Shown in pieces: positions 26,397 through 35,096 of a stretch of DNA of 44,289 nucleotides. The stretch's first letter is position 1. Each line of letters opens with the position of its first letter. Source of the DNA: Candidatus Desulfosporosinus nitrosoreducens (GTDB taxonomy: Bacteria; Bacillota; Desulfitobacteriia; Desulfitobacteriales; Desulfitobacteriaceae); contig NZ_JAVHUW010000068.1 of NCBI RefSeq assembly GCF_030954495.1, forward strand, positions 1 to 44,289, given 5' to 3'. The notes below the pieces were generated by a model. The model did not search any database and was not told the DNA's origin. It worked only from the letters and a program-made list of their open reading frames with translations. A program made the position numbers and the translations under genes.

Positions 26397-27500
26397 CTAA
26401 TTAGCCGGCGGCAAGAACTTCAAAATTCTGTTCGCTTGATCGTCGGTTAAGGTGTAATTATAAAACTTGGCATAGTAATCTTTAAGCTCCTGAACCATGT
26501 TTAAATCCTCAAACAATTCCGGATGCAGGGTCTTGGCGATAAACTCCATGAGTAACGGACCTTCGCTGCTGTAATCCCAAGACATGACGCCATTGGGATT
26601 GACAAAGACCTTTTTGTCCTGAACGGCCTTTATCTTGCTCCACTTGGGGTCCTTCATGATCAGGTCCGTATTGTTCACCCGGCCCATGAAGATCACCTCC
26701 GGGTTCCAGGCTAAAACCTGCTCCATGGTGACCGTATCCATGATTTCCTTAGGGGTGTTTTTAGTGACCAGGTCCCCGCCCGCCATCTCGATATACCATT
26801 CGGTGTAGGAATTCCTGCCGTGAACGGTCAGAGCCTCGGGACCCCTGACATAGTACACTGAGGGTCTCTCGCCGGCTTTAAGCTTTCCTGTGCGCGAAGT
26901 CACATAATTGACCTTCTCATCAAGGAAGGCACACCATTGGTCGGCCTTCTTCTTGGCCTCAGGTCCTAAAACATTGCCAAATAACTGTACCTCCCGCTTC
27001 TGGAATTCCACAAATTCCTTGGCACTGGTCGGGTTGCCCGAGGTTACTTGAGTAGCGATAACCGGAATCCCGGCCGCCGTCATTTTATCAAGCGGTTGTT
27101 TATAATCCCAGAAGAAGACCGCCTGAATCTTTTTATTAAGCAGATCCTCAATATTGGGATCTTGGAACGAGGCTGTAGTCGGTACACTTTTGAGGGCAGG
27201 GGCAATTACCGGAGCCCATTTCGAGGAAATCGGCATGGTCAGGACCAGCTTATCAACTTGACCCAGCATCAGCATTTTCTCATAGCCGGGTCCAACCAAA
27301 GCGGCTACCCGGGTAATATCAGCCGGTAAGGTCACGGTTCTTCCCGCCAGATCCGTGACCTTAGTTGGTTCGGCCTGGGGTTTGGCGCTGCTCTGAGCGC
27401 TTTGCGCGCACCCGGCAAGCAAGGCTGCAACGACCATCACGATGACGATCGGCCCTATGATCTTCTGAGAACTCAATAGCCTTTTGCGGCAAGCCATCAC
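26397..27500 (-). CDS. lipoprotein substrate-binding protein (FecB/BtuF type) 2
   Basis: 367 residues. The signal peptide ends in the lipobox LLAGC (Cys31 from the GTG start). DLAGRTVTLPADITRVA opens the mature domain; IEDLLNKKIQAVFFW, EQVLAWNPEVIFMGRVN and KDYYAKFYNYTLTDDQ follow. GAGGAG lies six bases before GTG 27500; ATG 27497 is equally possible. It is followed 27-54 bases later by DUF364 protein B. The divergent ligand-facing regions compared with its paralogues suggest a different ligand form, for example free versus complexed metal. Confidence 0.88.
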   Translation of the reverse strand: MMACRKRLLSSQKIIGPIVIVMVVAALLAGCAQSAQSSAKPQAEPTKVTDLAGRTVTLPADITRVAALVGPGYEKMLMLGQVDKLVLTMPISSKWAPVIAPALKSVPTTASFQDPNIEDLLNKKIQAVFFWDYKQPLDKMTAAGIPVIATQVTSGNPTSAKEFVEFQKREVQLFGNVLGPEAKKKADQWCAFLDEKVNYVTSRTGKLKAGERPSVYYVRGPEALTVHGRNSYTEWYIEMAGGDLVTKNTPKEIMDTVTMEQVLAWNPEVIFMGRVNNTDLIMKDPKWSKIKAVQDKKVFVNPNGVMSWDYSSEGPLLMEFIAKTLHPELFEDLNMVQELKDYYAKFYNYTLTDDQANRILKFLPPAN

Positions 27501-27544
27501 GTTTCACTCCTCATTCTCTCTTTCGGTTTCAGGCAAATCAACCC

Positions 27545-28561
27545 TCAGTAATTGGGGCACTCCAGCACCACCTTGCGCCCCATTCCCTGGACATAATGTT
27601 CGAGTAACGGACGTTTATCCACAATGAATAACTGCTCGGAAATCTGCTTAACCTGTTGACCCGGCTGCGTGCGCGGAATCTTGCGGGAGGCCGTAACCCC
27701 TAAAAGCTGGTTTCCTCCGCCTGCCAGGTACCAAAGGGGAATATCGTCACTCTCATTACCGGCGGCCAAACCCAGCTGCACCTCAGGCAGAATCAGCCGG
27801 GCAACGGCAACCGTCCTGGCCAACTCCCAGGGGGAACAACGCGGGAGATCCCGGCATTCTGTTCCGGGAAAAGGATAGAACCGGGAGAAGCGCAAGTGGT
27901 AGAGCCGCTTAAATTTCTTCAGATAGAAGAGCTGGTTTATTCTGTCCTCGTCGCTTTCTCCCAGTCCAACCAGCATCATGCCCCGTGTCGGCATACCTTC
28001 ACTTTCGCAAAACTCCAGCAGGTTTTTGCGCCCCTCCAAGCTATCTCCGGGCTTCCGCCGGGCAAACAACTCCTGATTGCTGACTTCCAAAGAACTTGTG
28101 ATACTGTTAACCCCCAGGCCCTTAAGCTGTCTCACGGTCTCCCTGGTCAGAGAAGGACCCAAATTAACTTCCAGGGCTATAGCGGAGACAGCGCGAATCT
28201 TGCGAACTAAGTCCAGTATTTCCTGATCGTACCCCTGGAGATTGGTCCCTCCACTCAAATGAAGTTGCTGCAGCCCTAATCCCTCAATTTCTTTAATTCC
28301 CCGTATAATATCCTCGGTGGAAAAAAAACTATCCGTATGATAAGTACAGTATCCGCAGCGCGGAGTTACCCGACAGGGAAATATTCCGGATATGCCCGCC
28401 GACCACCATAGTTCCTGACCCAACTGTTCATCCCGAATTCTTGAAGCAGCTTCAAATAGTTTGAGGGCCCTCTCCGGCAATACTGAGGCTTGGAGAATCT
28501 CCAGAGCCAGCTCAGGCGTAATTTCCCCGCTAAGGCTTTGTTGCACCAGATCAGTAAACAT
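27545..28561 (-). CDS. radical SAM protein, BioB/HmdB-like, CX5CX2C cluster motif
   Basis: 338 residues from ATG 28561 (AGGGGGAAG seven bases upstream). The [4Fe-4S] ligands are Cys63, Cys69 and Cys72 in CRVTPRCGYC, a CX5CX2C spacing instead of the usual CX3CX2C; this spacing is reported for HmdB of [Fe]-hydrogenase cofactor synthesis. The barrel continues with LHLSGGTNLQGYD, LEVNLGPSLT, TSSLEVSNQELFARRKPGDS and GMMLVGLGESDEDR, as in the BioB/HydE/HmdB group, and a BATS-like end region. It likely uses a 5'-deoxyadenosyl radical to build or rearrange a small molecule. No other Hmd cofactor gene is seen. Confidence 0.85.
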   Translation of the reverse strand: MFTDLVQQSLSGEITPELALEILQASVLPERALKLFEAASRIRDEQLGQELWWSAGISGIFPCRVTPRCGYCTYHTDSFFSTEDIIRGIKEIEGLGLQQLHLSGGTNLQGYDQEILDLVRKIRAVSAIALEVNLGPSLTRETVRQLKGLGVNSITSSLEVSNQELFARRKPGDSLEGRKNLLEFCESEGMPTRGMMLVGLGESDEDRINQLFYLKKFKRLYHLRFSRFYPFPGTECRDLPRCSPWELARTVAVARLILPEVQLGLAAGNESDDIPLWYLAGGGNQLLGVTASRKIPRTQPGQQVKQISEQLFIVDKRPLLEHYVQGMGRKVVLECPNY

Positions 28562-28634
28562 CACACATCTTCCCCCTATGTTTTCCAATGTTCAGAGTCC
28601 TTGCACTTCCCCAGGGCTGCCGGCAATCCGGCCG

Positions 28635-28670
28635 ACCTTCCGGGGGCCTGTGCCCCCGCTCCTTGAAGGT
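28635..28670 (-). other. GC-rich hairpin between two genes of the train
   Basis: CGGGGGC and GCCCCCG (28641-28658) form the core, extended by ACCTTC/GAAGGT arms on either side with a small bulge. It lies between binding protein 3 and the radical SAM gene, with no U-tract. It may protect mRNA or tune expression of upstream versus downstream genes. Confidence 0.5.
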
Positions 28671-28696
28671 CTCTGGCCTTGGACAATCCTCGCTGC

Positions 28697-29767
28697 TTAA
28701 GAGCCGATAATCTCCTTGATTTGCGCATCGGTCAGATTGGTTTGGAAAAAGTGGCTATAGAAGTAGGAAATTTCTTTCGCTAAGTCTTCCGTCGGCAGGA
28801 TATTCGGGTACAGCTTGTTCAGTGTCCACAAAATTGTCAGGGGCTGCTCAGTCGTACGGTTGCCCCAAACATGGGCTACACAGGGGATGGAAAATATCTG
28901 CTTATTCTTAACCGCGGGAATATTGGCCAGTCTGGCATCGGCCAGGACATCTTTTTTAATGGCCGGATCGGAAAGGATCATCACGTCCGGATTCCATTTC
29001 AGCAGATCTTCCAAGGTATAAGTCAGCGATTGGGCTGTTCTGCCGTTATTGGTCACACTGATCCCACCGGCCGCGGGAATCCACCACTCGGCAATGAGAT
29101 GGGGTTGGGTGTAGGTGGTTATGCTGCCATAGACAACTTTTTTCTTATCTGCTTCCTTGAGGTTTTTAGTCAGATCCTGAGCCTTGGCCACCGTCTTGTC
29201 AAAATAAGCCAGATAGTCCGCGGCAACAGCCTGTTTATTAAGCGCTTCGCCCAGCAGGGTGATGCATTTTTTTACATCCTCAGTTTTATCCCAGGACAGG
29301 TAAAGGACGTTTTGTCCCTGGGCTGCAAGCTGATCCGTCTCCGCCTTGGTCATAGCCAGACACAGGTCAGGCTTGGTTTGCAAAACCTTTTCCATCAGAA
29401 TCGCGCCGCTGGCATCCTGAAATACAGGGCTGGTTTTCAGTTGCGGAGCGAATACATATTGATATTTCCAGCGGTCGGTTTTAGTAAAGGACGCCGACAT
29501 CTCATTGCAAATTTTGCCGCCCTCGCCCAAGGTTTCCACAAAAGCGTTAAGCACCCCGATGGAACCAAAGGTGGCAATCGTTTTAATCTCGGCAGGGAGC
29601 TTAACGGACCTGCCCGCCATGTCAACGACGGTGCGTTCGCTTTGGCTGGCTGTTGTCTGCTCCGGGGCCTTCGCCCCGCTCGGCGTGTTCTGCCCGCATC
29701 CCGTCAAACTGGCTAACACAAAAAACAAAGTGAGCAGCAGTGCGAGAATCTTTTTACTCGATTTCAT
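28697..29767 (-). CDS. lipoprotein substrate-binding protein (FecB/BtuF type) 3
   Basis: 356 residues. The signal peptide ends in SLTGC (Cys24). The mature protein starts VVDMAGRSVKLPAEIKTIAT and continues with KVLQTKPDLCLAMTKAE, EDLLKWNPDVMILSDPAIKK and SYFYSHFFQTNLTDAQ. GAGGAG lies before ATG 29767. It is directly downstream (47 bases) of ATPase 1 and permease 1, so it is the best candidate partner of that transporter. The lobes differ clearly from the other binding proteins, so ligand identity cannot be carried over between them. Confidence 0.88.
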   Translation of the reverse strand: MKSSKKILALLLTLFFVLASLTGCGQNTPSGAKAPEQTTASQSERTVVDMAGRSVKLPAEIKTIATFGSIGVLNAFVETLGEGGKICNEMSASFTKTDRWKYQYVFAPQLKTSPVFQDASGAILMEKVLQTKPDLCLAMTKAETDQLAAQGQNVLYLSWDKTEDVKKCITLLGEALNKQAVAADYLAYFDKTVAKAQDLTKNLKEADKKKVVYGSITTYTQPHLIAEWWIPAAGGISVTNNGRTAQSLTYTLEDLLKWNPDVMILSDPAIKKDVLADARLANIPAVKNKQIFSIPCVAHVWGNRTTEQPLTILWTLNKLYPNILPTEDLAKEISYFYSHFFQTNLTDAQIKEIIGS

Positions 29768-29814
29768 GTTTCTTTTCTCCTCTTCTCTTCTTATAATCTT
29801 TCTTTAGTCTTTCT

Positions 29815-30600
29815 TTAATTCATGATTGGAATGCACACTTTAGTTACCTCATTCCGGGGAGGCAGCGTGGCTGTTGTCACACAAACCGGCGTGGCATAAA
29901 GCTTGGACAGGTTCCCCGTAGTAACAACATCATCAGGCGTCCCCTGGGCCATAAATAACCCGTCACGCATGAGCACTGCTTTATTGCAGGCCAAAAAGGC
30001 ATGGTCGGGAAAATGCGAAGTCATTAAAATCGAATAGCCCTCTGCGGCCAGGCTTTTAATGACCCGCAGCATTTTCACCTGGTTGCTGTAATCAAGGCTG
30101 GCGGTCGGCTCATCCATGATCATAATTCCGGCCTGCTGGGCCAAGGCCCTGGCCACCAGGACCATCTGCTTTTCGCCGCCGCTCATTTCATTAAACAGAG
30201 CCCGGCTCATCGGCAGGATTCCCAACCGCTCCATCGCTTGGTCGGCCAGATCCCGGTCTCTGTTGGTCGGGCGGCCTCCCGTCGCCAGGTGAGTCACACG
30301 CCCCATGAGCACAACCTCTCTGGCTTCATAAGGAAAAGCCATCGTGGTAGCCTGAGGGACATAGGACATCATTTTTGCTCTTTTGGAGGCAGACAGCTTA
30401 GTTATGTCACACCCATTGATTTCGATGCTGCCGCTCTTCATTTTGTTAAGTCCCAGCAAGCAGCGGAGCAAGGTTGTCTTACCCGTTCCGTTGGGACCCA
30501 AGAGGCATAAAATATCCTGGCTGGCCAGGGAGAAGGAAATGTCTTGCAAAATCATTCTCTCCGGGCGGTAACAATAGCTCAGCCCTTTAACACTTAACAC
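29815..30600 (-). CDS. ABC transporter ATPase (FecE/BtuD type) 1
   Basis: 261 residues. Walker A GPNGTGKTTL near residue 37, Q-loop YVPQATTM, signature MSGGEKQ, Walker B IMIMDEPTAS and switch MTSHFPDH are all intact. It powers import through permease 1. GTG 30600 overlaps the permease stop (TAGTG), with AAGGGGTGG upstream, so translation is coupled; a GTG nine bases earlier is also in frame. The gene order permease-ATPase-binding protein is that of a complete type II importer. Confidence 0.93.
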   Translation of the reverse strand: MLSVKGLSYCYRPERMILQDISFSLASQDILCLLGPNGTGKTTLLRCLLGLNKMKSGSIEINGCDITKLSASKRAKMMSYVPQATTMAFPYEAREVVLMGRVTHLATGGRPTNRDRDLADQAMERLGILPMSRALFNEMSGGEKQMVLVARALAQQAGIMIMDEPTASLDYSNQVKMLRVIKSLAAEGYSILMTSHFPDHAFLACNKAVLMRDGLFMAQGTPDDVVTTGNLSKLYATPVCVTTATLPPRNEVTKVCIPIMN

Positions 30601-31622
30601 TACGACCACCCCTTCTTAACCCTGGACAGCAATAACACAAAGACGGGAGTCCCTACCAGAGCGGTCAGCACACCAAGCGGCAATTCTACTCCCTCGATCC
30701 CCCGAATCACATTGTCGATAAGGAGCAAAAATGTTCCGCCGATAAAAAAGGAAGTGACCGCCAGCTTGGAAAAGCTCGCACCGGTGAGCATGCGGGCAAT
30801 ATGCGGCACTACCATGCCAACCCAGCCAACAATCCCGCAGATGCTGACTGCCGCCACCGTCATCAGCGTCGAGCTGACGACGACAATCAGTTTGACCAAA
30901 GGAACATTGACTCCCATAGTGCGCGCTTCGTCTTCTCCTACCGCCAGGACGTTAATCTGACTGCGAAAAATATAGATCAGGCCAAGAGATAGGGCCAAAG
31001 TCGGCAGCATGATGAGCACATCCTCGTTTTTGCCCTTGCCCAAGCTGCCCATCAGCCAATAGGTAATGGTCGGCAAAGCGTTATTGGTATCGGCCAGGGT
31101 TTTCAGAATAGAGAGCAGCGCCTGAAACAGACTCGAAACAACAATCCCCGCTAAAATGAGCACGGTCATCGTATTTCCGCCAAACACATAGGCAATCAGA
31201 TAAGCGGCTGCCACGGCCGCGATTCCAAAGAGAAACGCCAGCAGTTGAATTTGCCACCAGGAGGCATTGTTGATCATGGCCAGGGCTGCTCCAAAGGCCG
31301 CCCCTGCCGAAACCCCTAAAATATCGGGGGAAACCAGCGGATTTTTAAACAGCGTCTGGTAGGAGGCCCCGGAAACCGAGAGTGCTCCCCCGACTAAAAT
31401 CCCCAGGGCAATCCGGGGAAGCCGTACTTGCAAAACAACCAGGTTGAGGGTCGTATCCCAATCCTGCGGCAAGGCAACAAATTTGGAAATAATGATCTTT
31501 AAAACTGTGAGAGGGGATATGGCAAACCGTCCAACCAGAAACGACGTCAAAAACAATACTATTGTCAAGCAGACCAAGGCCACTATTTTTACCGCAAAGT
31601 GATCATTGCTGTTAAACCTCAA
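30600..31622 (-). CDS. FecCD-family ABC permease 1
   Basis: 340 residues with about ten membrane segments, the norm for type II metal-chelate and cobamide permeases. Family landmarks are QVRLPRIALGILVGGALSVS, FKNPLVSPDILGVSAGAAFG, GEDEARTMGV and the coupling-helix region ICGIVGWVGMVVPHIAR. The start is TTG 31622 with GGAGGG 11 bases upstream. It forms a homodimer in the membrane with ATPase 1. It is similar throughout to permease 2, consistent with duplication of an importer followed by divergence. Confidence 0.92.
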   Translation of the reverse strand: MRFNSNDHFAVKIVALVCLTIVLFLTSFLVGRFAISPLTVLKIIISKFVALPQDWDTTLNLVVLQVRLPRIALGILVGGALSVSGASYQTLFKNPLVSPDILGVSAGAAFGAALAMINNASWWQIQLLAFLFGIAAVAAAYLIAYVFGGNTMTVLILAGIVVSSLFQALLSILKTLADTNNALPTITYWLMGSLGKGKNEDVLIMLPTLALSLGLIYIFRSQINVLAVGEDEARTMGVNVPLVKLIVVVSSTLMTVAAVSICGIVGWVGMVVPHIARMLTGASFSKLAVTSFFIGGTFLLLIDNVIRGIEGVELPLGVLTALVGTPVFVLLLSRVKKGWS

Positions 31623-31753
31623 GACCGTGTTTTCCCTCCTTTTTCCTCATACTCCTGGTGAACGTTGCGAACCTCTTCCTGCTCCTTGCTGCCTAAAGCC
31701 CTAACGCACCGGCTTCATAAAGGTTTTAGCGGATTGCGGCCATCCCCCGAACC

Positions 31754-32776
31754 TTATTTTTTGAGCGCAATATGCAGGCGGGAGGTTCCATAAGCGCTGG
31801 GGATTTCCGCTTTGTGGATAATCCTAAAGCCATTCTGTTTAAAGAGAGCGTCAAACTCTTCACCGTGGCAGAGCGGATGCCCAAAACTTTGCACCGCCCG
31901 CTCCAAATCCCGTACCCCTGCACCCTCTTCTCCCCTGTCGCAGCCCGGATCGCAGAACCAATGATTGGACACGACTATCCCGCCGGATTTCACGCTAGCG
32001 TTCAGCTTCCGGAAAAACTCCGGCAATTGTTTGCGGAATTTATACAGGAGGTGCGCGATGATGGCGATATCAAACCCTGAACCCAGAGGATCGCTCATAG
32101 CGTCTCCGCCTTGGGTGGAAATTCTCTCCGTCAGAGCATAGTGTGCAATAAACTCATCCGCCAGGCCAATGACATGCGGTTTATCAAACACCACTGCTTG
32201 CAAACCGGGATGGGTTTGGCAGAGAGCAATGGCATAGAGTCCATGGCCGCCACCGATATCGATTAAGGAGCCGGCCCGGGAAAACCCCTCCCAAGCCCTG
32301 ATGGCTTTCGTTGCCGCTTGCAGCTCTCCATGCAGGGCGCGCTGGGCGATGGCGCGGAGAAATTCCCGGCTGGGCCCGTCGGCAAACCCCATCATCGAGG
32401 GCTCTTGAGCTGTGAGAGTGTCTGTCAAATCCGACCATTTGGAAACTTTGCTCCCGGTGTTCCTGAACCAATCTCCCTGATAGCCTAAACCGGAGGAGAT
32501 CAGAATACTTGAGGCCATCGGGGAATTGGCATAAACATCCCCGGTCTTGAGCAGCAGCTTCATATCCACTAAGGCTTGAAGAAAGCTGCGGCCAAACATC
32601 CCGTTGATTCCCAACCCAGCCGTGATTTCCTCCTGCCTGGCAGATCCTTTGTTCTCCAACCAGTCAAACATTTTTAACTCCAGGGCTGTGCTCAGAACCT
32701 GATAGGCCTGATAGCCGTTCATAATAGCCTTAAGCTGCTCTATCCCCGAGGAAGCCTCCAGGTCAGTGATCTTCAT
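31754..32776 (-). CDS. SAM-dependent methyltransferase (dimerising small-molecule type) 1
   Basis: 340 residues. The N-terminal winged-helix dimerisation domain (about 15-105: YQAYQVLSTALELKMFDWLE, MFGRSFLQALVDMKLL) precedes a Rossmann methyltransferase with the S-adenosylmethionine motif LIDIGGGHGLY at about residue 170. It then reads IAIIAHLLYKF and VSNHWFCDPGC, and ends AEIPSAYGTSRLHIAL. The layout matches the acetylserotonin/hydroxyneurosporene O-methyltransferase family (Methyltransf_2). The cysteine-bearing SNHWFCxPGC motif is shared with the second copy at 33984-35027 and is not a standard family motif as far as I know. It likely methylates a small cofactor or chelator. Confidence 0.87.
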   Translation of the reverse strand: MKITDLEASSGIEQLKAIMNGYQAYQVLSTALELKMFDWLENKGSARQEEITAGLGINGMFGRSFLQALVDMKLLLKTGDVYANSPMASSILISSGLGYQGDWFRNTGSKVSKWSDLTDTLTAQEPSMMGFADGPSREFLRAIAQRALHGELQAATKAIRAWEGFSRAGSLIDIGGGHGLYAIALCQTHPGLQAVVFDKPHVIGLADEFIAHYALTERISTQGGDAMSDPLGSGFDIAIIAHLLYKFRKQLPEFFRKLNASVKSGGIVVSNHWFCDPGCDRGEEGAGVRDLERAVQSFGHPLCHGEEFDALFKQNGFRIIHKAEIPSAYGTSRLHIALKK

Positions 32777-32899
32777 GTTTCATCCCTCCAATTTTTTGCC
32801 GCTCTCAGCGGTTCATGGTTTAAATGAGCGTCTTCCGCCCGTTGCCTTGGGATAAGCATCCGGCTGCAAGCGTGATCTTTAGCTTTAAAGCGGACGGAT

Positions 32900-33958
32900 T
32901 CACGCTGAGGCTTGCGGATTGAAGAAAGCCTGAAGTTCTTGACTGCTGAGGGAATAATGGTAAAAGGTCTGATAAAAATCCTTTGTCTCCTGTTCTAAGT
33001 TGACATCGGCAAAGGTATCCGGATACAGGGTCTTAGCCAGCCACATGAAGCCCAGAACTGATTCCGGCGAGGGACGGTCCCACCAAAAGGCCCCGATCGG
33101 GCATTGATATGTTTGACTATTTTTAAGAGCTTTTAAATTCCCCATTTGGGGGTTTTTCTTTAAATCGTCGGGAGAGATAAACTGGCCTTCATTGCTGCTC
33201 AAAATAATCACATCCGGGTTCCATTGCAAAAGCTGCTCAACAGAAATATCCTTGACGTTGCCGATCCCCTGAGCGGCATTTTTTCCGCCGACCGCTGTGA
33301 TTAAGCTCTGGCCCCAATTAGCGCTTCCTTCAGTGTGCAACGGTTTGCCCAGCATGTAGTATACTGTCTTTACCTGGTCTGAGGGGATTTTGGCAACCCG
33401 CTCTTGCAGCATTTGCAGCTTGCCATTCCAAAGTTGCACAAGGGCTGCCGCCTCTTTTTCCTTGTGCAATACCTCACCCATCATGGTAAATTCCTTTTTC
33501 AAACCGTCCACCGTCGCCTTACCCGTCAGCACGGTTACCACAGGAATTCCGGCATCCGCCAATTTTTTGTTGCCTGTTGGCGAAGTAACACTTGCCACGA
33601 CAATGTCCGGCTTCAGTTTGAGAATCTCTTCGACATTCACATTGTCGAAAGAACCGACGTCCGGAGTCTCTTTAAATTTCGGTTCCATAATTTCCAACTG
33701 CTTGAAGCTCTTCATTGTAGGCTGGGCGATGATCTTGTCGCCCGCGTTCAAAACGGCAATTTCATTGCTGGCGCCTCCGTAGCAGGTCACCACGATTCTA
33801 TTGACTTCCGCCGGAATTTTGACGGTTTTACCGGCCATATCGACAACCGTTCTCGTTGCTGGAGGTGGACTATTGGTTGTCTGCGCAGCGCAGCCGCTTT
33901 GGACCAGCAGAACCAAGAGAACTGCCAGCAATGCGAGGTAAGATTTCGCCGTCTTCAT
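32900..33958 (-). CDS. lipoprotein substrate-binding protein (FecB/BtuF type) 4
   Basis: 352 residues from ATG 33958 (GTG 33961 is also possible; GGAGG lies 7-10 bases upstream). The signal peptide ends in VQSGC (Cys23). VVDMAGKTVKIPAEVNRIVV starts the mature domain; EEILKLKPDIVVASVTSP, EQLLQWNPDVIILSSNEG and KDFYQTFYHYSLSSQ follow. It starts 25 bases after the stop of methyltransferase 2 and shares with the fifth, wall-binding protein a WWDRPS or NWLDRPPS segment before the last helix, so these two may bind the same ligand. It probably serves permease 2 and ATPase 2. Confidence 0.88.
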   Translation of the reverse strand: MKTAKSYLALLAVLLVLLVQSGCAAQTTNSPPPATRTVVDMAGKTVKIPAEVNRIVVTCYGGASNEIAVLNAGDKIIAQPTMKSFKQLEIMEPKFKETPDVGSFDNVNVEEILKLKPDIVVASVTSPTGNKKLADAGIPVVTVLTGKATVDGLKKEFTMMGEVLHKEKEAAALVQLWNGKLQMLQERVAKIPSDQVKTVYYMLGKPLHTEGSANWGQSLITAVGGKNAAQGIGNVKDISVEQLLQWNPDVIILSSNEGQFISPDDLKKNPQMGNLKALKNSQTYQCPIGAFWWDRPSPESVLGFMWLAKTLYPDTFADVNLEQETKDFYQTFYHYSLSSQELQAFFNPQASA

Positions 33959-33983
33959 CACAAATTTTCCTCCATTCATTCCA

Positions 33984-35027
33984 TTACAGGTTTATTTGTA
34001 TCCTGCCTTCTTTTTGCCCCAAGTGCAGCTTGGATACCCCATAGGTGCTGGGCACATCCGCTTTGCTCAACAGTTTGACTCCTGATTCGGTAAAAAAACG
34101 TCCGAAGTGTTCGACGTGGCAAATAGGATGCCCAAAGCTATGGATGGCCTTATCCAGTTCATTAATCCCACCGGACTCGACTTCGCAGCCCGGTCCACAG
34201 AACCAATGATTGGAAACCAACAATCCACCGGGGTTTAGGAGGTTTGACATTTTGGAAAACAGGGGAGAAAGCTGCTGGCGATAAGCGTAAAGCTGGTGTA
34301 CCATGAGAATCACGTCGAAATCAGGCTCCAGCTCAATTTCCAGGAGATTATTGCACGCTTGAACCTTTACTCTGTCAGCTAAACCTTGATCCTCAATCAG
34401 CTTAAAAGTGTGAGCGACCCGAAGCGGTTCTTCAAGAATTAAACCTTCCAAACCGTGGTTCTCCTGGCACAAGGCAAGGGTAAACAGTCCAAAAGAACCG
34501 CCGATATCCAGAATTTTACGGCTTTGCCGGAATCCCGGCCAGCCTGCCACATGACGTGTCACCGCCTGAAGCTCGCCGGTCAAGGGACGCTTGGCCAAAG
34601 CTTGAATGTATTCGGGAAAATCACTGTCATGATACAATGCCGACACTGGATTTTGAGAACGAAAAAGGGAAAGCAGGTCGCTCCAGTCAGATTTAGCTGT
34701 CAAGCTCAGCCATTCTCCCTGGTAAGTCTCTTTATCGCTGGTTAACAAGCAGCTTGCCAGAGCAGAATTTGTGTATTGATTGCCTGATTGCACCAGAAAA
34801 CCCAATTCAACAAGGGATTCCAAATAACCCTTCATGAAAAGGCCATGCAGTTTGACCCCTGCGGATAGTTCTTCCCTGGTACTTCCCCCTGTTTTCTCGA
34901 GCCAGTCAAACAGACCCGAATCAATGGCCGTTCTTAAGACCTGGAACGACTTGTAAGCCTTCGTTAAATTTTCGATGACCTCAAGTTTCTCGGGAACTTG
35001 TGTGTCCGCCAACTTTTTAATTTCCAT
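33984..35027 (-). CDS. SAM-dependent methyltransferase (dimerising small-molecule type) 2
   Basis: 347 residues from ATG 35027 (AAGGGTGG five bases upstream; GTG 35036 is less likely). It is a full-length paralogue of the methyltransferase at 31754-32776: N-terminal dimerisation domain (YKSFQVLRTAIDSGLFDWLE), S-adenosylmethionine motif ILDIGGSFGLFTLALCQ, then VILMVHQLYAYRQQL, VSNHWFCGPGC, HSFGHPICHVEHF and DVPSTYGVSKLHL. Duplication of this gene together with the permease, ATPase and binding protein suggests the methyltransferase is functionally tied to the transported molecule. The lower GC of this copy suggests separate histories. Confidence 0.87.
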   Translation of the reverse strand: MEIKKLADTQVPEKLEVIENLTKAYKSFQVLRTAIDSGLFDWLEKTGGSTREELSAGVKLHGLFMKGYLESLVELGFLVQSGNQYTNSALASCLLTSDKETYQGEWLSLTAKSDWSDLLSLFRSQNPVSALYHDSDFPEYIQALAKRPLTGELQAVTRHVAGWPGFRQSRKILDIGGSFGLFTLALCQENHGLEGLILEEPLRVAHTFKLIEDQGLADRVKVQACNNLLEIELEPDFDVILMVHQLYAYRQQLSPLFSKMSNLLNPGGLLVSNHWFCGPGCEVESGGINELDKAIHSFGHPICHVEHFGRFFTESGVKLLSKADVPSTYGVSKLHLGQKEGRIQINL

Positions 35028-35096
35028 CGTTACCACCCTTCCTTAATTGTTCGAAGTTTATTTTAGCTAGCCACTTAGGGCCTCCTTAGCCTCACT

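Noticed and set aside
28871..29716. Long open frame (281 codons) on the plus strand
   Set aside because: It is fully antisense to binding protein 3, has no ribosome binding site and a Gln/Arg/Gly-rich low-meaning composition; it is a shadow of GC-rich codon usage.
33404..34078. Open frame of 224 codons on the plus strand
   Set aside because: Antisense to binding protein 4 and the end of methyltransferase 2, rich in His, Cys and Arg, no motif; a shadow frame.
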